Shown here one piece after another: positions 27,751 to 35,270 of a DNA stretch of 64,000 nucleotides. Each line of letters starts with the position of its first letter. The first letter of the stretch is position 1. The DNA is taken from the NCBI GenBank assembly GCA_903928895.1, contig CAIYSR010000077.1:1-64000 (forward strand). The letters are read 5' to 3'. The translations under genes were made by a program, and so were the position numbers. The stretch is from an uncultured Rhodospirillales bacterium (GTDB lineage: Bacteria; Pseudomonadota; Alphaproteobacteria; Acetobacterales; Acetobacteraceae). The notes under the pieces are model-generated. The model was not told where the DNA came from, did not search any database, and saw only the letters and a list, made by a program, of their open reading frames with translations.

Positions 27751-29865
27751 ATGAGCGAAAAAGCACTGGTCCGGCTCGAACGTGACGGTGACGTCGGCGT
27801 CATCGTCGTCGACAATCCCCCGGTCAACGCGCTCAGCCCCGGCGTGCCCGAAGGCATCATCGCCGGCCTCAACCAGTTCAACGCCGATCCCGCCATCCGC
27901 GCCATCGTCCTCATCGGCGCCGGCCGCAGCTTCATCGCCGGCGCCGACATCCGCCAGTTCGGCAAAGCCCGCCCCCGCGCGCCCATCGGCACCCGCACCT
28001 ATGACGTGATGGACCGCTCCGAGAAACCCATCGTCGCCGCCATCCACGGCTACGCCCTCGGCGGCGGGCTCGAAAATGCGATGGGCTGCCACTACCGCAT
28101 CGCCAAGCGCAGCGCCAAGGTCGGCCTCCCCGAAGTCCTCATCGGCATCCTCCCCGGCGGCAACGGCACCCAGCGCCTGCCCCGCCTGATCGGCGCCAAG
28201 CGCGCGCTCGACATGATCGTCACCGGCCGCCACGTCCCCGCCGACGAAGCCCTCTCCTTCGGCATCCTCGACCAGGTCATCGACGATGCCGCCGACCTCC
28301 GCGCCGCCGGCATCGCCATGGCCCGCGCCAAGGCCGACATCCGCCCGCTCCCCCGCGTGCGCGACCGCACCGCCCAACTCGCCGAATACCAGGCCGACCC
28401 CGGCATGTTCGATGCCATGCGCAAATCCATCGCCCGCAAGGCCCGCAACCAGAAAGCCCCCTACAACTGCATCGCCGCCGTCGAGGCCGCCTGCACAATG
28501 CCGTTCGACCAAGGCGTCATGCGCGAGCAGGAACTCTTCATGGAGCTCGAAAACTCGGCCGAAGCCCGCGCTTTGCGCTACGCCTTCTTCGCCGAACGCG
28601 AAGCCGCCCGCATCCCCTTCCTGCCCGACAACACGCCCGTCCGCGAAATCGCCCACGCCGCCGTCATCGGCGCCGGTACCATGGGCGGCGGCATCGCCAT
28701 GAGCTTCGCCGATTTCGGCATCCCGGTGAAAATCCTCGAAGCCTCCCCCGAAGCCATGAACCGCGGCATGGAGCGCATCCGCAACAACTACGCCACCTCG
28801 GTCAAGCGCGGCTCCCTCACCCAGGAGGCGATGGACAAGCGCCTGACCCTGATCGAGCCCGTCACCACCTACGAAGCCATCGCCGACGCCGATGCTGTCA
28901 TCGAAGCCATCTTCGAGGAAATGGGCCCGAAAAAAGAGGTCTTCACCAAACTCGACGCCGTCATGAAGCAAGGCGCCCTGCTGCTCTCCAACACCTCGGC
29001 GCTCAACATCGACGAAATCGCCTCCGTCACGAAACGCCCCGAAGACGTCGCCGGCGCCCATTTCTTCAGCCCCGCCAACGTCATGAAGCTGCTCGAAGTC
29101 GTCAACGGCGCCAAGACCTCACCCGGCACGCTCGCCTCGGTGATGAAGATGGGCCGCGCCATCGGCAAACTCAGCGTCGGCTGCGGCAACTGCGACGGCT
29201 TCCTCGCCAACCGCAGCCGCGCCCCCTTCTCGGTCGAAACCATCATCATGCTCGAGGAAGGCGCCCTGCCCGAGCAGATCGACAAGGTCATGCTCGACTT
29301 CGGCTACCCCATGGGCCCCTTCGCGGTGGGTGATCTCGCCGGCCTCGACATCGGCTGGGCCAGCCGCAAGCGCCGCGCCGCCGAAAACCCCAACTACCGC
29401 AAGCAACCCATCTCCGACCGGCTCTGCGAACTCGGCCGCTTCGGGCAGAAAACCGGCGCCGGCTGGTACCGCTACGAAAAAGGCGACCGCACCCCGCACC
29501 CCGATCCCATCGTCGCCGCGATCATTGCCGAGGAAGCCGCCAAACTCGGCAACCCGCCGCGGACCTTCACCGACGAGGAAATCCTCCGCCGCCTGCTGTT
29601 CGCCTCGGTCAACGAGGCCTGCAAAATTCTGGAGGAAGGCGTCGCCTTCCGTGCGTCGGACGTCGACATCATGTGGCTCCACGGCTTTGGCTTCCCGCGC
29701 TACCGCGGCGGCCTGATGTTCTGGGCCGACAGCATCGGCGTGCAGGATGTCTACAACCAGATCGCCGCGTGGCATCAGCAGTACGGCGCCCGCTGGGCGC
29801 CGTCCAAGCTGCTGCGTCACCTCGCGGAGACCAATACCCCGTTCCGCGAAGCCAAGGCGCCGTAA
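27751..29865 (+). CDS. Bifunctional enoyl-CoA hydratase / 3-hydroxyacyl-CoA dehydrogenase
   Basis: A protein of about 704 residues that joins two beta-oxidation steps. Residues 1-about 190 are a crotonase domain (NPPVNALS, GRSFIAGADIRQFG, GGGLENAMGCHYRIA, PEVLIGILPGGNGTQRLPR). From about 300 comes an NAD-binding hydroxyacyl-CoA dehydrogenase (VIGAGTMGGGIAMSFAD, HFFSPANVMKLLEVV, GNCDGFLANR), ending with two C-terminal dehydrogenase domains (GFGFPRYRGGLMFWAD). It resembles FadB/FadJ-like multifunctional proteins. ATG 27751 is taken as start, but ATG 27733 in the same frame would add six residues. It is divergent from the PimCD-like pair. Confidence 0.93.
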   Translation: MSEKALVRLERDGDVGVIVVDNPPVNALSPGVPEGIIAGLNQFNADPAIRAIVLIGAGRSFIAGADIRQFGKARPRAPIGTRTYDVMDRSEKPIVAAIHGYALGGGLENAMGCHYRIAKRSAKVGLPEVLIGILPGGNGTQRLPRLIGAKRALDMIVTGRHVPADEALSFGILDQVIDDAADLRAAGIAMARAKADIRPLPRVRDRTAQLAEYQADPGMFDAMRKSIARKARNQKAPYNCIAAVEAACTMPFDQGVMREQELFMELENSAEARALRYAFFAEREAARIPFLPDNTPVREIAHAAVIGAGTMGGGIAMSFADFGIPVKILEASPEAMNRGMERIRNNYATSVKRGSLTQEAMDKRLTLIEPVTTYEAIADADAVIEAIFEEMGPKKEVFTKLDAVMKQGALLLSNTSALNIDEIASVTKRPEDVAGAHFFSPANVMKLLEVVNGAKTSPGTLASVMKMGRAIGKLSVGCGNCDGFLANRSRAPFSVETIIMLEEGALPEQIDKVMLDFGYPMGPFAVGDLAGLDIGWASRKRRAAENPNYRKQPISDRLCELGRFGQKTGAGWYRYEKGDRTPHPDPIVAAIIAEEAAKLGNPPRTFTDEEILRRLLFASVNEACKILEEGVAFRASDVDIMWLHGFGFPRYRGGLMFWADSIGVQDVYNQIAAWHQQYGARWAPSKLLRHLAETNTPFREAKAP

Positions 29866-29871
29866 GCAAAG

Positions 29872-29897
29872 GGCGGGATGCCTCCGGGCATCCCGCC
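29872..29897. terminator. GC-rich hairpin between convergent genes
   Basis: GGCGGGATGCC, a TCCG loop and GGCATCCCGCC form an 11-bp perfect stem in the 37-base gap between two converging genes. It is symmetric, so it can act on both transcripts. No U-tract follows on either strand, so it may block read-through or stabilise 3' ends rather than act as a textbook intrinsic terminator. Confidence 0.7.
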
Positions 29898-29902
29898 GCG
29901 CT

Positions 29903-31054
29903 TCAGCGCAGCCCGAGGCCGCGGGCGATGATCCCGCGCAGGATTTCCCGCGTGCCGCCGCGCAGCGAAAACGACGGGGCGTGCAGCGTGGTGTAGGCCA
30001 GCACCTCGGCGAATTGCTCGATCTCTGGCGTCGGCGGGTCCACCGCCACCAGGGCGCGGGCGATGTCCGGAATCTCCTGCTCCAGCAGCGCGCCGAGGTC
30101 CTTCACCAGCGCCGCCTGGGTCGCCGGGTTGCCGCCGGCCTCCAGCATCCCGGCGACCGAGCGCGACAGTCGCCGCAGCGTCACCAGATGGGCGCCGAGC
30201 CGGCCAATGGCGATCGCCGCCCGTTCCGAGGGGTTGGTCCCCAGCACCCGCAGCGTCTCGACCAGCAGGATGAACGAAGACAGGAACCGCTCCGGCCCCG
30301 AGCGCTCATAAGCGAGTTCGCTCGTCACCTGGTGCCACCCCTGCCCCTCCTCGCCGAGCAGCGCGGCGTCGGGGACGAAGGCGTCCTGGAAATGGATCTC
30401 GTTGAAGTGATGCTCGCCGGTCTCGGCCCGCACCGGGCGCACATTCATCCCCTGCGTCGCCTTCATGTCGACCAGGAACTGGCTGGTGCCGCTCTGGCGA
30501 TCCTCAGGGGTGCCGGACGAGCGGCAGAACAGGATCATGAAATGCGCCAGATGGGCATGGCTGGTCCACAGCTTGGTGCCATTGATCAGCCAGCCGCCAT
30601 CGACCTTGGTGGCGCGCGTACGCACCGAGGCGAGGTCGGACCCCGAATTGGGCTCGGACATGCCGATACAGAAGAAGCATTCGCCCGCGACGATGCGCGG
30701 GATGAAGAAGCGCTTCTGCGCCTCGGAGCCGAACCGCAGGATCGATGGGCCGGACTGCCGGTCGGCGATCCAATGCCCCACCACGGGGGCGCCGGCGGCC
30801 AGCAATTCCTCGATCACCACGTAGCGTTCGAGGTTGGAGCGGCCATGGCCGCCATATTCCTTGGGGAAGGTCATCCCGATCCAGCCGCGCGCGCCGAGCT
30901 TGCGGCTGAAGGCGGGATCGAAGCCGGACCAGCTTTCCATCCGCTTCGTCGTCGGGAAATCGGCCAGTTCGGTGGCGAGGAAGGCACGGACCTCGGCCCG
31001 CAGCGCCTCGGCGCTGTCAGAGGAAGGGGGCGGCGGAAAGGTGAGAGCGGACAT
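29903..31054 (-). CDS. Acyl-CoA dehydrogenase, second large-subunit type
   Basis: A 383-residue acyl-CoA dehydrogenase: WIGMTFPKEYGGHGRS, CFFCIGMSEPNSGSDLASVR, LINGTKLWTSHAHLAHFMI, ELAYERSGPERFLSS and the C-terminal SFSLRGGTREILRGIIA. As in the PimC-like protein, the usual catalytic Glu before GT is Gly. It follows a smaller dehydrogenase by seven bases, forming a second large/small pair. It is the last gene of the minus-strand operon that begins at 34098. Confidence 0.87.
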   Translation of the reverse strand: MSALTFPPPPSSDSAEALRAEVRAFLATELADFPTTKRMESWSGFDPAFSRKLGARGWIGMTFPKEYGGHGRSNLERYVVIEELLAAGAPVVGHWIADRQSGPSILRFGSEAQKRFFIPRIVAGECFFCIGMSEPNSGSDLASVRTRATKVDGGWLINGTKLWTSHAHLAHFMILFCRSSGTPEDRQSGTSQFLVDMKATQGMNVRPVRAETGEHHFNEIHFQDAFVPDAALLGEEGQGWHQVTSELAYERSGPERFLSSFILLVETLRVLGTNPSERAAIAIGRLGAHLVTLRRLSRSVAGMLEAGGNPATQAALVKDLGALLEQEIPDIARALVAVDPPTPEIEQFAEVLAYTTLHAPSFSLRGGTREILRGIIARGLGLR

Positions 31055-31061
31055 GGGGGCC

Positions 31062-32087
31062 TCAGATCGCGGTCAAAGTGGGCCAAAGCGCGTCGGCGCC
31101 GGCGGCGGCGAGGTGCCGCCCGAGGCGCTCGTTCCATTCCGCCTCGCCGCCATATTCGTCGCGCCAGGCATGCAGGCGCTTGGTGAAGAAATGCAGGCTG
31201 TGCTCGTAGGTGAAGCCGATGGCGCCATGGATCTGGTGCGCCAGCCCGGCCCCGATCCCGGCCGCCTCGGACGCGCGTGCCTTGGCCGCGGCGATGGCGG
31301 GGAACTTGACGCCGCCGACCACCGATTCGGCCGCGATCCCACCAGCGGCAAGGGCAGCGGCGGTTTGCGCGGCGAGGGTCGCGAGGCTGTGCTGCACCGC
31401 CTGGAACCGCCCGATCGGCCGGCCGAACTGGCTGCGGTCGAGGGCGTACTGGGTGGTCATCGCGGTGATGCGTTCGAGCGCGCCGGCGATCATCAGCGTT
31501 CGCGTCGCCGCGCCCGCGGCGCGCAGCGCGAGCGCCGACACCGGTGACATGGCAACTCCATCCGGCACGGCGTCCACCACCAGCGTGTTGCGCGGCTCGC
31601 GCGCAATATTGCGGCGCTCCTCGATCTCGTAGCCGCCGGAGAGCAATGCGACATAGGGATTGCCGTCCATCTCGGTCAGCACAGCGACCGCTGCGGCATC
31701 ACTGCCCCAGGCGACCCCGCGAAGGGTGCCGGCAACATGGAATTTCGCACCGTCGCGCGTGAGCGTCAGCCCAGCCGCCACCGTCAGCGGACCCTCCGGC
31801 ACCGCGAGCCCGGCGCTCGACAGCAGCCAGCCCGCCAGCATGGTCTCGGCCAGCGGCAGCGGCAGCGCGTGCCGTCCGGCGACCCGCAGCAGCGCCAGCG
31901 CATCCTCCGGCGCCACGCCGAACCCGCCCGCCTCCTCCGGCAGCAATCCAAGATGCAGCCCGGCCTCGGCCAGCGCGTCCCACGCCGCCTGCGGGAAATC
32001 GCCTTGCTCGGCGGCGGCCAGCACCTGGGGCGTGATGGTATCGCCGAACAGGCGTTCGGCGGTCTCGATCAGCATGTTATCGGTCAA
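31062..32087 (-). CDS. Acyl-CoA dehydrogenase, second small-subunit type
   Basis: A 341-residue acyl-CoA dehydrogenase-like protein (AERLFGDTITPQVLA, LGLLPEEAGGFGVAPEDALA, DRSQFGRPIGRFQAVQHSLA, LAHQIHGAIGFTYEHSLHFF). The flavin-domain QFG and C-terminal HGAIGFTYE features are kept, but no YEGT segment is present. Its short length and tight linkage to the large type downstream suggest a heteromeric enzyme. The upstream neighbour, a creatininase-family gene, ends 26 bases before its start. Confidence 0.83.
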   Translation of the reverse strand: MTDNMLIETAERLFGDTITPQVLAAAEQGDFPQAAWDALAEAGLHLGLLPEEAGGFGVAPEDALALLRVAGRHALPLPLAETMLAGWLLSSAGLAVPEGPLTVAAGLTLTRDGAKFHVAGTLRGVAWGSDAAAVAVLTEMDGNPYVALLSGGYEIEERRNIAREPRNTLVVDAVPDGVAMSPVSALALRAAGAATRTLMIAGALERITAMTTQYALDRSQFGRPIGRFQAVQHSLATLAAQTAAALAAGGIAAESVVGGVKFPAIAAAKARASEAAGIGAGLAHQIHGAIGFTYEHSLHFFTKRLHAWRDEYGGEAEWNERLGRHLAAAGADALWPTLTAI

Positions 32088-32113
32088 GGCGGCGTCTCCA
32101 ACTCGAAATCCGG

Positions 32114-32905
32114 TCAGCTCAGAGTCTCGCTATCCCAGGGCAATGACCACAGCTCCGGATTGCCCAGCTTGTCCGCCAGCACGGCGGAGACCGCATCGAA
32201 CAGCCGGACGCCCTTGGCCGCGCTTGCGGCCTCGGGATTGCCGACCACCCCGGAGGCGGACATGGCGCCGATGGTGCGCCAGCGATAGACCCCGCCGCCC
32301 ACGACATCGGCGACATCGGGCGTGCGGTTGGACTTCGCCAGCGGAATGCGCGCCTCGGCCACCAACTCGGGCCGCACCGCCATCATCATCGAGGTCTCGG
32401 CCTCGCAGGCGTGCTGCAATCCTTTTTGCGTTTCGAGAATGTTTTCGATCGCCTCGGCGGCAGCGTACCAGTAGGTGAACTCGACGATGGGGATGCGGTA
32501 TTTCGGGGTCAGCTCGTCGGTGATGCAGCGCAGCGCGTTCTCGTTGCCGCCGTGTCCGTTCAACAGCACCATGCGGCGGAAGCCGTGGCGCACCACCGAT
32601 TTCACGATGCCCTCGATCACTGCCGAATAGGTCGGCAGATCGAGCGTGATGGTGCCGCCGAAGCTCATGTGATGCTCCGACACGCCGGCCCACAGCATCG
32701 GCAGCACCAGCACCGGCAGCCCCTTGGCCGCCATCAGCCGCGCCGTGCGCAGGGCCACCTGCTCGCCGAGTTGGGCATCGACTTCGACCGGCAGATGCGG
32801 CCCGTGCTGCTCGATGGCGCCGAGCGGGAGGATGACCACGGCATCCCGCTTGGCCATTTCGCGGAGCTGCTCGGCGCGCAGCTTGCGCCATTCGACCTCG
32901 GCCAT
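32114..32905 (-). CDS. Creatininase family amidohydrolase
   Basis: A 263-residue metal-dependent hydrolase of the creatinine amidohydrolase fold. The metal ligands line up with the family: E32 and H34 in LGAIEQHGPHLP, D43 in VEVDAQLG, H118 and E122 in LNGHGGNENALR, and E170 in HACEAETS. The family includes creatininase and several cyclic-amide and formamide hydrolases, so substrate is not defined by these residues. The gene begins one base after the end of the DOPA-dioxygenase-like gene and is followed by two acyl-CoA dehydrogenases. Confidence 0.83.
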   Translation of the reverse strand: MAEVEWRKLRAEQLREMAKRDAVVILPLGAIEQHGPHLPVEVDAQLGEQVALRTARLMAAKGLPVLVLPMLWAGVSEHHMSFGGTITLDLPTYSAVIEGIVKSVVRHGFRRMVLLNGHGGNENALRCITDELTPKYRIPIVEFTYWYAAAEAIENILETQKGLQHACEAETSMMMAVRPELVAEARIPLAKSNRTPDVADVVGGGVYRWRTIGAMSASGVVGNPEAASAAKGVRLFDAVSAVLADKLGNPELWSLPWDSETLS

Positions 32906-32906
32906 G

Positions 32907-33266
32907 CTATTCGCCCTCCTCCTTGAGCACGCTGAGATCGACCTCCAACACCTCGCCCATCCACATCGCGTGGAGCGAATGGTCGTCGCGGTCGCGGCCG
33001 GTGTTGGGGTGGATCAGCACGGCGAGACCCTCGCGGTTGAGGGCGATGAAGGGGACGATCGCGGGATAGAGCGCGACCGGGAACAGCACCTGGTACATCG
33101 AACGGGTGTGGGGACCGACGTTGCGATCGTGCCAGCGGCCGAGCACGGCCTCGGGGAAGCGCGCGGCGAGGCGTTCGCGCAGGCGTTCGGCGATCGCGCG
33201 GGTCTCGGGCGTGAAGTAGATGTGGCCGTGCCAGTCTTTAATGGCGGCGACTTCCTTGGCGTCCAT
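32907..33266 (-). CDS. DOPA 4,5-dioxygenase family protein
   Basis: A 119-residue protein matching the small DOPA-dioxygenase family: an N-terminal KDWHGHIYFTPETRAIAERL, a central GRWHDRNVGPHTRSMYQVLF and a C-terminal LIHPNTGRDRDDHS. These His residues are the expected metal ligands. Bacterial members are mostly of unknown function. ATG 33266 is preferred because GGGAG lies just upstream and the family usually starts close to the HGHIYF motif. It belongs to the minus-strand operon from the duplicated hypothetical protein to the acyl-CoA dehydrogenases. Confidence 0.8.
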   Translation of the reverse strand: MDAKEVAAIKDWHGHIYFTPETRAIAERLRERLAARFPEAVLGRWHDRNVGPHTRSMYQVLFPVALYPAIVPFIALNREGLAVLIHPNTGRDRDDHSLHAMWMGEVLEVDLSVLKEEGE

Positions 33267-33294
33267 GGCGGTGTCTCCCTCGGTTGTGCCGAGC

Positions 33295-34098
33295 CTAACC
33301 GGCAAGCCGCGTCCAGGCCAGCAGCACGGCGCGGGCGGGATCGCCGACCACCGCGCCGAGCCGCAGCGCCGTGGGATTGGCCGCGGAAATCACGCCGTCC
33401 TCGAACACCGAGCGCGCATCACCGATCCGCGCCGAGGCGGCCGCGACCGTGATGGCGGCGATGCCGCGGGCCTCCAGCGCCGGCAGGCGGCCGAGCCCGG
33501 CCTGGTCGATGCCGATCCCGGCGTCATGATAGGCGGCCGCGAATCCCTCCGCCCGCAGCGCCATGGCGGGATCGCCGCCGACCAGGCCACCATGCGAGCC
33601 GGTGACGATGACCGCGCCGCGATCGGCTTCGGCATCGACCATCGCCGCGGAATCGATCAGCACCAGCGCGCGCCTTGCCCCCTCGGGATGCAGCACCACG
33701 CGTCCCTCGGCGACCTCGGGCGCCGTGGCATCGACCCATTCTCCGCGCCCCAGCTGCACCGCCGCCATGGCGCAGGGCATGGCGTGGACGACGCCGAGCG
33801 CTTTTGCCGCCGCATTGGAGCGGCTGACGCGGCCGCGTGCGAACATGTCCTCGGTGTCGCCGACGCGGGCGGTCAGGTGCGAAATCGCCGCGGCGGGGAA
33901 GGCGAGGTTGAGGGCGGCGATGCCGGCCTCGTCGCGCCCGATGCCGGCATCATGGAAAATCAGCGCCCGCACCCGCGCCTTGGCGGCCAGGCTTGCCGGG
34001 TAGGCGCCGCCATGCGAGCCGGTGACCAGCACCGCGCCGGCCACCCCGTCGGGCAGTTTGGTGATCGTCGGCGCGACCCGAATCCTCACTTTTTTCAT
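33295..34098 (-). CDS. Hypothetical protein with an internal duplication (twin VTGSHGG modules)
   Basis: A 267-residue protein I do not recognise. It consists of two related modules 140 residues apart. Module 1 has GAVLVTGSHGG (21-31), FHDAGIGRDEAG (48-59), ARVGDTEDMFARG and SRSNAAAKALG. Module 2 has GAVIVTGSHGG (161-171), YHDAGIGIDQAG (190-201), ARIGDARSVFEDG and SAANPTALRLG. The Gly/Ser/His-rich loops and HD pairs look like ligand- or phosphate-binding loops placed at two pseudo-equivalent sites. No signal peptide or membrane segment is seen. It heads the operon with the DOPA-dioxygenase-like, creatininase and acyl-CoA dehydrogenase genes, with GGGGAG as ribosome site. A catabolic role is only inferred from context. 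Confidence 0.75.
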   Translation of the reverse strand: MKKVRIRVAPTITKLPDGVAGAVLVTGSHGGAYPASLAAKARVRALIFHDAGIGRDEAGIAALNLAFPAAAISHLTARVGDTEDMFARGRVSRSNAAAKALGVVHAMPCAMAAVQLGRGEWVDATAPEVAEGRVVLHPEGARRALVLIDSAAMVDAEADRGAVIVTGSHGGLVGGDPAMALRAEGFAAAYHDAGIGIDQAGLGRLPALEARGIAAITVAAASARIGDARSVFEDGVISAANPTALRLGAVVGDPARAVLLAWTRLAG

Positions 34099-34128
34099 CC
34101 GGCTCCCCTCATGGACGCTGTTTCGCCG

Positions 34129-34144
34129 CCCGTGCTAGCACGGG
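34129..34144. promoter_or_regulatory. Perfect 16-bp palindrome in a divergent intergenic region
   Basis: CCCGTGCTAGCACGGG is a perfect dyad in the 56-base gap between the divergent hypothetical gene (start 34098) and the E1 alpha gene (start 34155). It ends 10 bases before the E1 alpha ATG. Size, symmetry and position fit an operator for a dimeric regulator controlling one or both operons. No regulator gene lies next to it. A short RNA hairpin near the ribosome site is the alternative. Confidence 0.5.
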
Positions 34145-34154
34145 GGCGGGAGAC

Positions 34155-35165
34155 ATGTTCATGGCGCCAGACCCGCACCGCAGCAATATCGACATTGCCC
34201 ATCTGCGCGACCGGCATCGCCTGATGTGGCGCATCCGGGCGCTCGAACAGGCGGCGTTGCGCGGGCTCGATGACAAGGTGGTGCTCGGCGCCATTCATCC
34301 CTCCATCGGGCAGGAGGCCATCGCCGCCGGGGTGGTGGGGGCGCTGCGGCGCGACGACATCCTGCTCTCCACGCATCGCGGCCATGGGCACACGCTGGCG
34401 AAAGGGGCCTCGAGCGAGGCCATGCTGCGCGAGCTGCTCGGCCGGGTCGGCGGCAATTGCGGGGGCAAGGGCGGATCGATGCATATCGCCGATTTCGAGG
34501 TCGGCATGCTCGGCGCGAACGGCGTGGTGGGGGCCAATATCGTGATCGCGGCCGGGGCGGCGCACGCGATCAAGCTCAAGCGCGAGGACAAGATCGTCTG
34601 CTGCATTTTCGGCGACGGGGCGATCAATCGCGGCCCCTTCCTGGAGGGGCTGAACTGGGCCGCCGTGTTCAACCTGCCCGTGCTGTTCGTCTGCGAGGAC
34701 AACGGCTTCGCGGCGACCACCCGCACGTCCAGCATGACCGCCGGGGGCGGCCCCGCCGTTCGCGCCCGGGCCATCGGCCTGCAAGCCGAGGAAGTGGACG
34801 GCAATGACGTGCTGGCGGTGGAGGATACCGCGCAGGCGATGATCGCCGCCATCCGCGCCGGCGGCGGGCCGCGCTTCCTGCATGCGAAAACCTATCGGCT
34901 GACGGGCCATACCGGCGTGGACACTGCGCCCTACCGCCCCGCCGACGAGGTGGCGGCGCGGAAGCTGGAGGAGCCGATCCTGCGCGCCGCCGAGCTGCTG
35001 CTTGGTGCGGGGGTCCCGGAGGCCGACATCGCCGCCGACCGGGCGGAAGCCGAGGCCGAAATGGAAGCGGCCTATGCCGCCGCCATCGCAGCACCTTTCC
35101 CGGGACCCGAGGAAGCCTTCCGCGACGTGCAGGATGTCGGCTCCCCCGCATTGGGAGCATTCTGA
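34155..35165 (+). CDS. Thiamine-diphosphate dehydrogenase E1 component, alpha subunit (AcoA/PdhA-like)
   Basis: A 336-residue 2-oxoacid or acetoin dehydrogenase E1 alpha subunit. The thiamine-diphosphate motif runs from GDGAINRGPFLEGLNWAAVF to CEDN, preceded by STHRGHGHTLAKG and GGKGGSMHIAD. AcoA- and PdhA-type proteins cannot be separated here. No E2 or E3 gene lies nearby. ATG 34155 follows GGGAGAC; an internal ATG at 34161 is possible. The beta-subunit gene follows after an unusual 105-base gap holding two hairpin repeats. Confidence 0.88.
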   Translation: MFMAPDPHRSNIDIAHLRDRHRLMWRIRALEQAALRGLDDKVVLGAIHPSIGQEAIAAGVVGALRRDDILLSTHRGHGHTLAKGASSEAMLRELLGRVGGNCGGKGGSMHIADFEVGMLGANGVVGANIVIAAGAAHAIKLKREDKIVCCIFGDGAINRGPFLEGLNWAAVFNLPVLFVCEDNGFAATTRTSSMTAGGGPAVRARAIGLQAEEVDGNDVLAVEDTAQAMIAAIRAGGGPRFLHAKTYRLTGHTGVDTAPYRPADEVAARKLEEPILRAAELLLGAGVPEADIAADRAEAEAEMEAAYAAAIAAPFPGPEEAFRDVQDVGSPALGAF

Positions 35166-35174
35166 AATGGGTAA

Positions 35175-35242
35175 AAGTTTTTTGCTCCTTTTTTTCAAAA
35201 AAGGAGAACTGTTCTTTTTTGAAAAAAAGAACCAAAAAACTT
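35175..35242. repeat. Head-to-head pair of hairpin repeats between E1 alpha and E1 beta (copies 5 and 6)
   Basis: Copy 5 (35175 to about 35208) reads AAGTTTTTTGCTCC, T-tract, C, A-tract, GGAGAAC. Copy 6 (35211-35242) reads GTTC, T-tract, G, A-tract, GAACC, AAAAAACTT. Both have compensatory changes in their stems (GCTCC/GGAG and GTTC/GAAC), so pairing is kept while sequence drifts. The two meet back to back and could also pair with each other. The insertion splits two genes that should be co-expressed. Confidence 0.85.
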
Positions 35243-35270
35243 CTATCCGTTTTTCTTCGGGTACAAAACG

